From Rhodobacteraceae bacterium UBA6141 (GTDB lineage Bacteria > Pseudomonadota > Alphaproteobacteria > Rhodobacterales > Rhodobacteraceae): a DNA stretch of 64,000 nt. Within the stretch, counting starts at the first letter, position 1. Each line of letters begins with the position of its first letter. Below, piece after piece: positions 1 through 6,451 of the stretch. The notes under the pieces are model-generated. The model searched no databases, was not told the DNA's origin, and was given only the letters and a program-made list of their open reading frames with translations. The DNA is taken from contig DIVD01000028.1 of the NCBI GenBank assembly GCA_002423245.1, forward strand, positions 62,001 through 126,000. Reading direction: 5' to 3'. The position numbers were made by a program, and so were the translations under genes.

Positions 1-223
1 GCCCCTTCTTGTGCACGGTCAGCATGATCTCGAACGCCTGCGCATGGGTCAGGCCGAAGAACCGCTCCAGCACATGCACGACGAACTCCATCGGCGTGTA
101 ATCGTCGTTCAGCAGCAGCACCTTGTACATCGGCGGCCGCTGCGTCTTGGGCTTCGCCTTGGTGATGACCGAGGCATCCTGGCCGGGATTGCCGGTCCTG
201 TCAGTCCCGGTCCTGTCAGTCAT
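1..223 (-). CDS. clpS: ATP-dependent Clp protease adaptor ClpS (3' end cut by window edge)
   Basis: ClpS binds the N domain of ClpA and delivers N-degron substrates to ClpAP in the cytoplasm. Reading from the ATG at 223, an unstructured, threonine/glycine-rich N-terminus of about 30 residues leads into the ClpS core: [20 protein letters not shown] followed by [17 protein letters not shown]. The [10 protein letters not shown] strand that grips the substrate N-terminus is intact. The window starts inside the gene, so the C-terminal third is missing here. A broken HAD gene lies divergently upstream. Identity is secure from the diagnostic NDDYTPM motif. Confidence 0.95.
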   Translation of the reverse strand, partial: MTDRTGTDRTGNPGQDASVITKAKPKTQRPPMYKVLLLNDDYTPMEFVVHVLERFFGLTHAQAFEIMLTVHKKG

Positions 224-390
224 GGTCCACGGCAGGTGAGACACCGCATGCTCCAGCAGATTCGCGTATCAGGGTTCGGACCCTCAATATAAGGCAGATG
301 CCGCCGCGGGAAAGAGCCGCGTTGCATCCGCGGGGCGCCTGCCGCAAACAATCCGAGAGGATTTGCCCCCGGCGATCGGCCCTGCCACGG

Positions 391-781
391 ATGACACGCC
401 CCACCCTGACCACCATCGGCTTCGACGCCGATGACACGCTTTGGCACGACGAGCGAGTCTTCAGGCTGACGCAGGACCGCTTCGCGGACCTGCTGGCGGA
501 CCATGCCCCGCGCGGCGATGGCCGGCAATTCGCTGAAATCCGACGTGATCCCGGTCCTGCAGGCCGGAGGCTGGGGGATTCACGTCCCGCAGGGGCCGAA
601 CTGGGATCTGGAACGGGCCGAGCCGCCAACCGGCCATCCGCGCTTTCGCGCGCTGGCCGACCTGTCCGGCATGGCGGCGTTCCTCGGATGGCGCGGACAA
701 CATCTAGCCCCTGCGCGCGCAGCGCCCCCAAGACTGGCCAACGGCGGAAACCCGCCGTGGCTTCGCCCGCAAAGTTCTTGA
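391..781 (+). pseudogene. HAD-superfamily hydrolase, internally deleted and frameshifted
   Basis: From the ATG at 391 the frame reads a clean HAD N-terminus (TTIGFDADDTLWHDE, with the motif I aspartates D-A-D-D-T) for about 40 residues to near 510. The next recognisable HAD piece, AMAGNSLKSDVIPVLQAGGW followed by GIHVPQGPNWDLE, lies only a few bases later in a different frame (503-781). It is the C-terminal motif IV region, which in full-length relatives (about 220-240 residues) follows some 130 residues further on. The cap domain and motifs II-III are therefore absent, and the two ends no longer share a frame. In a third frame the tail could close as FLDGADNI-stop at 705-707, hinting at a second 1-base slip near 686. 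A functional enzyme is not possible. Family assignment of both ends is from motif memory. Confidence 0.8.
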
Positions 782-887
782 AATTGAGGTGTTTTCCCGT
801 GCCGAAACTCATGCTAGCATCCCGGGACAAGGCGAAGTCCCGGCGGCAAGGATCGGGAAAGCCGAGAGGCAGTGAAAGGCAGGGACC

Positions 888-2645
888 GTGATCAGGTTTC
901 CGGGACGATGGCTCTTCCATCGGCTGTTCGCGGCAGCTTTCGCGATGGCCATGTCGGTTGTGCCGGCGCTCGCGGCACCTTTTGCGGCGATGGTGATGGA
1001 TGCGCGCACCGGCGAGGTGCTCTATTCCGAAAACGCCGACACGCGGCTGCATCCCGCCTCGTTGACCAAGATGATGACGCTGTACATCACCTTCGAGGCG
1101 ATCGAGCGCGGCGAGATCAGCCTTGACAGCAAGGTCACCGTCTCGAAACATGCCGCCGCCGAACCGCCCTCGAAGCTGGGGCTGAAGCCGGGGCAGAAGA
1201 TCGCGCTGCGCTACCTGATCCGCGCCGCCGCGATCAAGTCGGCCAACGATGCCGCCACCGCCATCGGCGAGGCGATCGGCGGATCGGAAGAGCAATTCGC
1301 CCGCCGGATGAACCGAACCGCCGCGGCGATCGGCATGAAGAACACCACCTTCCGCAATGCCAACGGCCTGACGCGCGACGGGCACCTGTCCACCGCGCGC
1401 GACATGACCATTCTCGGCCGGCGGCTGTTCTACGATTATCCGCAATATTACAACATCTTCTCGCGGCGCAGCGCCGATGCGGGGATGGCGAAGGTCGCCA
1501 GCACCAACCGGCGGTTCCTCGATTCCTACGAGGGCGCCGACGGCATCAAGACCGGCTATACCAATGCGGCGGGCTTCAACCTCACCGCCTCGGCGCAGCG
1601 CGGCAACAAGCGCATCATCGCCACGGTGCTGGGCGGCAAGTCCACCGCCTGGCGCAACGAGAAGATGGCCGACCTGCTGGACGTGGGCTTCGGCAGGGCA
1701 CCGAACCGGGCCACCGTGCAGAAGCCGCCCGCGCCCGCCTATGCGCAACTGGCTGATGGCCTGCCGGCTGCTGGCAACGCGCAGCGCGCCAACGTCGTCG
1801 TCGCGCGCAGCCTGCGGCCACGGGCACGGCCTGGCGCAGAGATCCCGGCCCCGCCCGCCGAGGTGCTGGTTGCCATGCAGGACAATATCGACGCGGTGCT
1901 GGCCGAGGTGCAGGGCGGCGCAGCAGCTGCCCCCGCGGTCGATCTCGCCCTTGCCGCCGCGGGGCCGAACCCGGCCGAAGCAAGCACCGCGACTCCGCCC
2001 GCCCTGCGCCCCGCTCCCCGGCCGGCGCTGGCCGCCAACGCCGTGGCAGCGCCGCCGCAGGTGCAACTTGCCGAGGCGGTGGTGCCCGAGGCGGTGGCGG
2101 CAGAGGCGGTGGCGGCAGAGGCGGTGGCGGCAGAGGCCGATGTGCTGGCCATGGTCGCAGAGGCCGCCGGAACCGCGCCGCAGCCGAACCCGCAGATCGG
2201 CGCCGCTCCCGCCACCGGGCCGGTGCTGATCCAGACCACGGCCCCGCAGCCCGAAACGCTGCAGCTGGCGGCGGCGCTGCAACCCGCGCCCGCCGTCAGC
2301 GCCCCGCCCGCGCGGCCCGGCACCATCATCTTGATGTCGGCGCAGGCGGCCCCCGCCGCCGCGGCCGCCCCGGAGGATCTGGAGGTCGTCAGCCGGCTTT
2401 CCTCCTCTGGCGGGCGGCACTGGGCGATCAGCATCGGCAACTACAACTCCCGCTACAACGCCGAGCGGGCGCTGCTGCAGATGGCGCTGACCGAATCCTC
2501 GACGCTGGATGGCACGCTGCGCAAGGTCGTCAGCCGCAAGGGCGGGTTCGACGCCAACTTCGTCGGCATGTCGCAAGAGATGGCCGAGGCCGCCTGCCGC
2601 CGGCTGGATGCGCGCGGGCAGGATTGCAGCGTCCTCGGGCCCTGA
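888..2645 (+). CDS. D-alanyl-D-alanine carboxypeptidase (PBP5/6 type) with C-terminal SPOR domain
   Basis: Periplasmic serine DD-carboxypeptidase that trims the terminal D-Ala from peptidoglycan pentapeptides. GTG start at 888, preceded by an AAAGGCAGGGA ribosome site. A signal peptide covers residues 1-30 (cleavage after ALAA). The catalytic triad motifs are visible: S58-L-T-K61, KSAN near 118 and KTG near 220. After the peptidase domain comes a long Ala/Pro-rich linker (about residues 290-500) containing three exact copies of a 15-bp unit (EAVAA repeats). The last 80 residues (GRHWAISIGNYNSRYNAERA onward) form a SPOR domain, which in other proteins binds denuded septal glycan. The protein has 585 residues; the core family has about 390, and the difference is linker plus SPOR. 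It lacks the membrane-anchoring amphipathic tail of E. coli PBP5, so SPOR probably localises it. Confidence 0.93.
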   Translation: MIRFPGRWLFHRLFAAAFAMAMSVVPALAAPFAAMVMDARTGEVLYSENADTRLHPASLTKMMTLYITFEAIERGEISLDSKVTVSKHAAAEPPSKLGLKPGQKIALRYLIRAAAIKSANDAATAIGEAIGGSEEQFARRMNRTAAAIGMKNTTFRNANGLTRDGHLSTARDMTILGRRLFYDYPQYYNIFSRRSADAGMAKVASTNRRFLDSYEGADGIKTGYTNAAGFNLTASAQRGNKRIIATVLGGKSTAWRNEKMADLLDVGFGRAPNRATVQKPPAPAYAQLADGLPAAGNAQRANVVVARSLRPRARPGAEIPAPPAEVLVAMQDNIDAVLAEVQGGAAAAPAVDLALAAAGPNPAEASTATPPALRPAPRPALAANAVAAPPQVQLAEAVVPEAVAAEAVAAEAVAAEADVLAMVAEAAGTAPQPNPQIGAAPATGPVLIQTTAPQPETLQLAAALQPAPAVSAPPARPGTIILMSAQAAPAAAAAPEDLEVVSRLSSSGGRHWAISIGNYNSRYNAERALLQMALTESSTLDGTLRKVVSRKGGFDANFVGMSQEMAEAACRRLDARGQDCSVLGP

Positions 2646-2665
2646 GCCTGACGAGCGCAAACGGC

Positions 2666-2691
2666 AAGGCCGCGCCCTGGAGCGCGGCCTT
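2666..2691 (+). terminator. Rho-independent terminator of the DD-carboxypeptidase gene
   Basis: A perfect 10-bp inverted repeat (AAGGCCGCGC / GCGCGGCCTT) with a 6-base loop starts 20 bases after the stop codon at 2645. It ends in a short TTTG tract, which is typical for high-GC alphaproteobacteria. Confidence 0.7.
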
Positions 2692-2800
2692 TGCATGTCC
2701 GGGCCTTCCCCGGCAAGACGGCTGGCGGGTGCCCGAACGGCATCAGGGGCGAGGCACCAAGGCCAAGCGCGGCCTTGCGGTCAGGACACGCCCCCCCCAG

Positions 2801-2837
2801 ACGGAAAAAGGCGGTGGAGGTCCACCGCCTTTTCCGT
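2801..2837 (-). terminator. Bidirectional terminator after the 60-residue membrane protein gene
   Basis: A long near-perfect hairpin (GGCGGTGGA / TCCACCGCC, extended by the A-run at 2805-2809 against TTTT at 2830-2833 and by ACGG/CCGT) lies 25 bases beyond the stop of the minus-strand gene. On the minus strand the stem is followed by a CCTTTTTCC tract. Confidence 0.7.
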
Positions 2838-2861
2838 TCAGACCGTGCGGTCTGGCCCGGA

Positions 2862-3044
2862 TCAGTCTGCCGAAGCGACGGCAGCGACCAGAACCAGCAG
2901 CAGGATCGGCACCAAGATGCCAGCGGACGAGGACGAGGTGTCCTCGACGATGACTTCCGGTTCCACGACCGGTTCGACGTAACCGCCGGCGAAAGCGGTG
3001 GAAGCGGCAACCGACAGAGCAGCGGCGAGCGCGATTTTCTTCAT
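2862..3044 (-). CDS. Small exported membrane protein, family-restricted, unknown function
   Basis: This 60-residue protein has a cleavable-looking signal peptide (MKKIALAAALSVAASTAFAG), a short acidic Pro/Val stretch (YVEPVVEPEVIVEDTSSSS) and a C-terminal hydrophobic helix (AGILVPILLLVLVAAVASAD). The start is fixed by a strong GGAGG eight bases upstream of the ATG at 3044. It is a stand-alone transcription unit with a strong terminator just downstream. I recall similar signal-acidic-helix peptides in Rhodobacteraceae genomes annotated only as hypothetical. I do not know a function. The single C-terminal helix after the signal suggests inner-membrane anchoring with the acidic part in the periplasm. 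Confidence 0.8.
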   Translation of the reverse strand: MKKIALAAALSVAASTAFAGGYVEPVVEPEVIVEDTSSSSAGILVPILLLVLVAAVASAD

Positions 3045-3189
3045 GATAACCTCCAGTTAGGCCCTAGGACGATTGCGTGAGGACGGCATAGGGCTCTCAA
3101 GTCTGTACCTCGTGTTTCCGTCTAACCAGCATCCGAAACCATTTGCAACGGCACCTTGTCATCCTGCAGCAGACGGCCTTGCGATGTCG

Positions 3190-3798
3190 TCAAATTAGCA
3201 ACACCTGCGTGCCTACTTTCGCCAGGCCGAAAAGTTCCGTGATGTGATCGTTATAAAGTCCCACGCAGCCGTTGGACGACCGCCGCCCGATCTTGCGCGT
3301 GTCATGGGTGCCGTGGATCCGGTAGTACTGCCATGACAGATACAGCGCATAGGGGCCCAGCGGGTTGTCGGGCGCGCCCCCCTCGACCACGTCGGGCCAT
3401 TCCGGATTGCGCTCCTTCATCGAGGGCGTCGGGCGCCATGTCGGGGCCACGACCTTCTGCACCACCTCGGTCTGCCCGCGCCGCGTCAGCTCTTCCGAAA
3501 CCGGAACCGAGGTCGGATAGAGCTTGTAGATCGTCTGGTCCTCGGACCAGTAATGCAGCGCCCGCGAGGTGATATCGACCAGGATGGCGCCGTTGCGGGT
3601 GGACTCGAAATAGGACTGCCACTGCAGCGACCGGAAGCTGGAGGCGTTGCGCCGCGCACCGGTGGCAATTCTGCCCTCGATCTCTGTGCTGCCGTTCATG
3701 GTCTGCGCCAGCGCCGGCGCCGCCAGCCCGGTGGCGAAGGCGGCAGCGCTGGCAAGGAACGCACGGCGGCCAAATCCGCCCGGGCGCGCGTTACTCAT
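3190..3798 (-). CDS. L,D-transpeptidase (YkuD family), twin-arginine signal
   Basis: A predicted periplasmic enzyme of the YkuD fold that forms 3-3 cross-links in peptidoglycan or anchors proteins to it. The start at 3798 is chosen because AAGGAGAAG precedes it and it yields a twin-arginine signal (GRRAFLASAAAFATGLAAPALAQ). Longer in-frame extensions upstream lack a ribosome site. The catalytic region reads HGTHDTRKIGRR followed by SSNGCVGLYNDH, with the nucleophile Cys in S-N-G-C. The family consensus is S-H-G-C-[IV]-R, so the second residue (N for H) and the Arg (G for R) differ; this variant is common in alphaproteobacterial members. The protein has 202 residues. It is divergent from the CAP-domain lipoprotein gene across a repeat-rich 264-bp gap. 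Confidence 0.9.
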   Translation of the reverse strand: MSNARPGGFGRRAFLASAAAFATGLAAPALAQTMNGSTEIEGRIATGARRNASSFRSLQWQSYFESTRNGAILVDITSRALHYWSEDQTIYKLYPTSVPVSEELTRRGQTEVVQKVVAPTWRPTPSMKERNPEWPDVVEGGAPDNPLGPYALYLSWQYYRIHGTHDTRKIGRRSSNGCVGLYNDHITELFGLAKVGTQVLLI

Positions 3799-3870
3799 CG
3801 TTTCTTCTCCTTGATGGGGTCGCGGTCTCTGCTCTCCGCGCCGGAATGGAGGGCAGGATACCGGCTTTGC

Positions 3871-3971
3871 GGCCGTGCCGCAAATCAAACCCCCGTTTGC
3901 GGCACCGCCGCAGAGTGGGCCGCAGAGTCGGCCGCAGAGTCGGCCGCAAACCCAGGCCGCAAACCCGGGCC
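3871..3971. repeat. Intergenic GCCGCA repeat cluster (12-bp periodicity) with an 8-bp palindrome
   Basis: Between the divergent L,D-transpeptidase and CAP genes, TTTGCGGC-CGT-GCCGCAAA forms a perfect 8-bp stem. From about 3908 onward the unit CCGCAGAGTCGG recurs about three times at a 12-base spacing and then changes to GGCCGCAAACCC twice. The same GCCGCAAA/TTTGCGGC word occurs in both orientations throughout. No open frame with coding bias covers it. Confidence 0.75.
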
Positions 3972-4062
3972 GCGCAATTCGGCGCGCGCGTGAAGGCCGG
4001 GGTTTGAACAGCGCAAGGCAAGGCTGTAAGGCTGGCCGGCAACGGAACTTCGGGCAGAACAC

Positions 4063-4575
4063 ATGACACCGCTTCACGGATTTCTTCTTGCCGCCACCCT
4101 CGCCCTGTCGGCCTGCGCCACCGCAGCACCGCCGCGCCTTGCCGCCGATGGCCGGCCGCTGCCGCGGGTGTACATGATCCCGCCCGGGCAGGACGGCGCC
4201 GTGCAGTATCGCCTGCTCGATGCGGTCAACGCCCTGCGCGCGGCCCGCGGCGCGGCGCCGTTGCAACTGAACGCGCAGCTCAACGCCGCCGCCGCCACCC
4301 ATTCGCGCGACATGGCGGTGCAGAACCGGCCCTGGCATTTCGGATCCGACGGGTCCTCGCCGATCGACCGGGTGCGCCGCGCGGGATATCCCGGCACGAT
4401 GCTGGGCGAGAACATTTCCGAGACCTTCGAGACGGAGCTTGAAACCCTGTCCGCATGGATGGCGGATCCCAGCACCGCGGCGGTCATCCTCGATCCCGCG
4501 GCGCGCGATCTGGGCTTTGCGTGGTATCAGGAGCCAAACGGCAAGCTGTGGTGGACGATGATCACCGGCGGCTGA
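4063..4575 (+). CDS. CAP-domain (SCP/PR-1-like) lipoprotein
   Basis: A predicted outer-envelope lipoprotein. The N-terminus (MTPLHGFLLAATLALSAC) ends in an LSAC lipobox, giving Cys18 as the lipidated residue. The rest is a compact bacterial CAP domain: NALRAARGAAPLQLNAQL, the first motif HSRDMA, then HFGSDGSSPIDRVRRAGYPG and GENIS, and a closing WWTMITGG. The CAP histidines and the glutamate of GENIS, used for metal binding in the family, are present. Bacterial CAP proteins are usually of unknown activity; roles in envelope integrity or as proteases have been suggested for members. It is 170 residues, the usual length. It sits between two L,D-transpeptidase genes on the opposite strand, consistent with a cell-envelope neighbourhood. 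Confidence 0.88.
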   Translation: MTPLHGFLLAATLALSACATAAPPRLAADGRPLPRVYMIPPGQDGAVQYRLLDAVNALRAARGAAPLQLNAQLNAAAATHSRDMAVQNRPWHFGSDGSSPIDRVRRAGYPGTMLGENISETFETELETLSAWMADPSTAAVILDPAARDLGFAWYQEPNGKLWWTMITGG

Positions 4576-4587
4576 CATCGCAAAGCC

Positions 4588-4613
4588 GAAGGGCGGCCAC
4601 CGGACCGCCCTTC
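4588..4613. terminator. Bidirectional terminator between convergent genes
   Basis: GAAGGGCGG / CCGCCCTTC, a 9-bp perfect stem with an 8-base loop, followed by TTG on the plus strand. It separates the convergent CAP lipoprotein gene (stop 4575) and the L,D-transpeptidase gene (stop 4644). Confidence 0.75.
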
Positions 4614-4643
4614 TTGCACCTTGGCCCCGGCTCGGGGCGCGAT

Positions 4644-5141
4644 TCAGGGCGCGATGAGGATCGGCGTTCCGTCGCGGACCATCGCATAGATGTCCTCGAT
4701 TTCCCTGTCCTTCACCGCGATGCAGCCCGCCGTCCAGTCCGGCGGCCTGCCCCTGTTCTTGCCGGCCTGGCCGTGGATGAAGATATCTCCCCCCGGCCGC
4801 CTGTTTGCGGCCGCGGCCGCCTCGCGGTCCAGCGGATTGGGATAGGAGATGCCGACCGACAGGTGATACTCGCTGTTCGGGTTGCGCCGGTCGATATAGT
4901 ACACGCCTTCGGGCGTGCGGCCGTCCCCCTCGAACTGCTTGTGGCCCCGCGGCGCGGACCCAAGCGCGATGTCATAGGATTCAAGCACCTTCGAATGGTG
5001 CAGCAGATACATCTTGCGCGCGGTCTTGTTGACATAGACCTGCGTCACCTCGGGCCCGTCATAGGTCTTGAACTTCGAGCCCCCGCAAGCGGCAAGGGTC
5101 GCGAGTCCTGCAAGCAGCAGAAACGTTCTGATGATGCGCAT
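4644..5141 (-). CDS. L,D-transpeptidase lipoprotein (TAGC-type active site)
   Basis: A predicted lipoprotein of the YkuD fold. The signal (MRIIRTFLLLAGLATLAAC) ends in a LAAC lipobox with Cys19 lipidated. Motifs in order: YVNKTARKMYLLHHSKVLES, the conserved GDGRTPEGVYYID, IFIHGQAGKNRG and the catalytic DWTAGCIAVKDREIEDIY. The nucleophile Cys is in T-A-G-C rather than S-H-G-C, the hallmark of a proteobacterial subfamily usually annotated only as 'L,D-transpeptidase family'. The protein has 165 residues. The start at 5141 is picked because it gives the signal peptide; the frame stays open upstream without signal features. Its exact reaction (cross-linking, protein anchoring or hydrolysis) cannot be told from sequence. 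Confidence 0.9.
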   Translation of the reverse strand: MRIIRTFLLLAGLATLAACGGSKFKTYDGPEVTQVYVNKTARKMYLLHHSKVLESYDIALGSAPRGHKQFEGDGRTPEGVYYIDRRNPNSEYHLSVGISYPNPLDREAAAAANRRPGGDIFIHGQAGKNRGRPPDWTAGCIAVKDREIEDIYAMVRDGTPILIAP

Positions 5142-5230
5142 GAAGGTGTTGCCTGTCCCGTTTCCTTCACTGATACACCCGATTTGCCGCGCCGCAAAGT
5201 GGGCGGAAATCTGCTCACGGAACGGTGAGG

Positions 5231-6451
5231 TCATCGCGAGAGCCGCGCCACCAGCTCCACATGCGGCGACCAGCGGAACTGGTCCACCACCTGCACCCAG
5301 TCGACGCGGTAGCCGCCCGCCACCAGCAGCCGCGCGTCGCGGGCAAAGGTGACGGGGTTGCAGGAGACGGCGGCGATGACCGGCACCGTGCTCGCCGCCA
5401 GCCCGGCCGCCTGCGCCTCGGCGCCGGCGCGGGGCGGGTCGATCACCACCGCGTCGAAGCGGCGCAACTCGTCGGGCAGCAGCGGGCGGCGGAACAGGTC
5501 GCGCGTCTCGGTGCCGAGGCGGTGCAGCCCGCCCGCCCGGCGCCAGCCCGCATCGAGCGCGGCCAGCGCCGCCGCCTCGCCCTCCACCGCGTGAACCTCG
5601 GCGCGCGAGGCCAGCGGCAGCGCGAAGGTGCCCGAGCCGGCGAAGAGGTCCGCGATGCGGCGCGCGCCGCCCAGGGCTTCGCTCACCGCAGCCAGCAGCG
5701 CCGCCTCGCCCTCGGCCGTCGCCTGCACGAAGGCCCCTGGGGCGGGCACCACCTCTGCCGCGCCGAAGCGCTGCGCGGGCGGGCGCCGCGTCGCCACCGG
5801 ATCGCCGTTCCACGTCAGCCGCGCCAGATCGCCGCGCCCGGCAAGCCCCGCCAGCGCCTGAAACAGCGGCGCGTCCATCGGCTTGCCCCCCGTCACCGCC
5901 AGATCGACGCCGCCGGTGGTCAGCGTCAGCGTCAGGCCAAGCTCGCCCTGCCGGCTGGCCCCCGCCATCGTCACCTCGCGCAGCAGCGGCAGCGCCGCCA
6001 TCAGCCCGGGGTGCAGCAGCAGGCAATGCTCGATCTCGGTCAGCGTGTCCGAGGCGCGGCCGTGAAAGCCGACCAGCGCGCCCTTTCTCGTGCGCCGCCC
6101 CGCCAGCGTGGCCCGGCGCCGCGACCGGGCGGGCGAGGTCGCAACCGGTCGCATCGGCGCCTCCAGCCCCTGCCCCGCCAAGGCCGAGCGCACCACATCG
6201 GCCTTCCACCGCGCGACGAACCCGTCCGAGGCGTGTTGCAGCGAACACCCCCCGCAGGCGCGGTAATGCGGGCAAGGCGCGCGCACCCGCTCGGGCGAGG
6301 GCGTCACGATCCGCGGCGCGGCGATGCGCCCCGCCACCGGCTCGCCCTCCACCACCTCGCCCGGCAGCGCCTGCGCCACCAGGACCGGCCCCCTGGGCCC
6401 CTGCGCGATGGCGTCGCCCAGATGGCCGAGCCGCTCGATGGTCAGGATCAC
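5231..6451 (-). CDS. RNA uracil-5-methyltransferase of the TrmA/RlmD family
   Basis: A SAM-dependent enzyme that methylates C5 of a uridine, in 23S rRNA for most family members. The N-terminal region carries iron-sulfur cysteines (CPHYRACGGCSLQH near residues 60-73 and EHCLL further on). The C-terminal Rossmann domain shows DLFAGSGTFALPL for SAM binding, DPPRAG, and the catalytic nucleophile in VSCNPVTFARD. The protein has 406 residues, a little short for the family. Its ATG overlaps the stop of the upstream ABC exporter gene by 4 bases (ATGA at 6448-6451), so the two are co-translated. The TRAM domain is reduced or absent. Target position is not deducible: RlmD, RlmC and TrmA activities are all possible. 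Confidence 0.88.
   Translation of the reverse strand: MILTIERLGHLGDAIAQGPRGPVLVAQALPGEVVEGEPVAGRIAAPRIVTPSPERVRAPCPHYRACGGCSLQHASDGFVARWKADVVRSALAGQGLEAPMRPVATSPARSRRRATLAGRRTRKGALVGFHGRASDTLTEIEHCLLLHPGLMAALPLLREVTMAGASRQGELGLTLTLTTGGVDLAVTGGKPMDAPLFQALAGLAGRGDLARLTWNGDPVATRRPPAQRFGAAEVVPAPGAFVQATAEGEAALLAAVSEALGGARRIADLFAGSGTFALPLASRAEVHAVEGEAAALAALDAGWRRAGGLHRLGTETRDLFRRPLLPDELRRFDAVVIDPPRAGAEAQAAGLAASTVPVIAAVSCNPVTFARDARLLVAGGYRVDWVQVVDQFRWSPHVELVARLSR

Noticed and set aside
391..891. Intact novel 197-residue protein covering the HAD remnant
   Set aside because: After about residue 40 of the HAD start the frame leaves HAD similarity, while the correct continuation appears in another frame, so it is a frameshifted remnant rather than a new protein.
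216..2696. A very long minus-strand open frame (over 800 codons) opposite the DD-carboxypeptidase gene
   Set aside because: It mirrors a high-GC gene in the complementary frame, is Arg/Gly-rich without any domain, and the plus-strand gene has full catalytic motifs.
3871..3971. Possible CRISPR-like array
   Set aside because: Units are only 12 bases and contiguous, with no spacers and no cas genes in the window.
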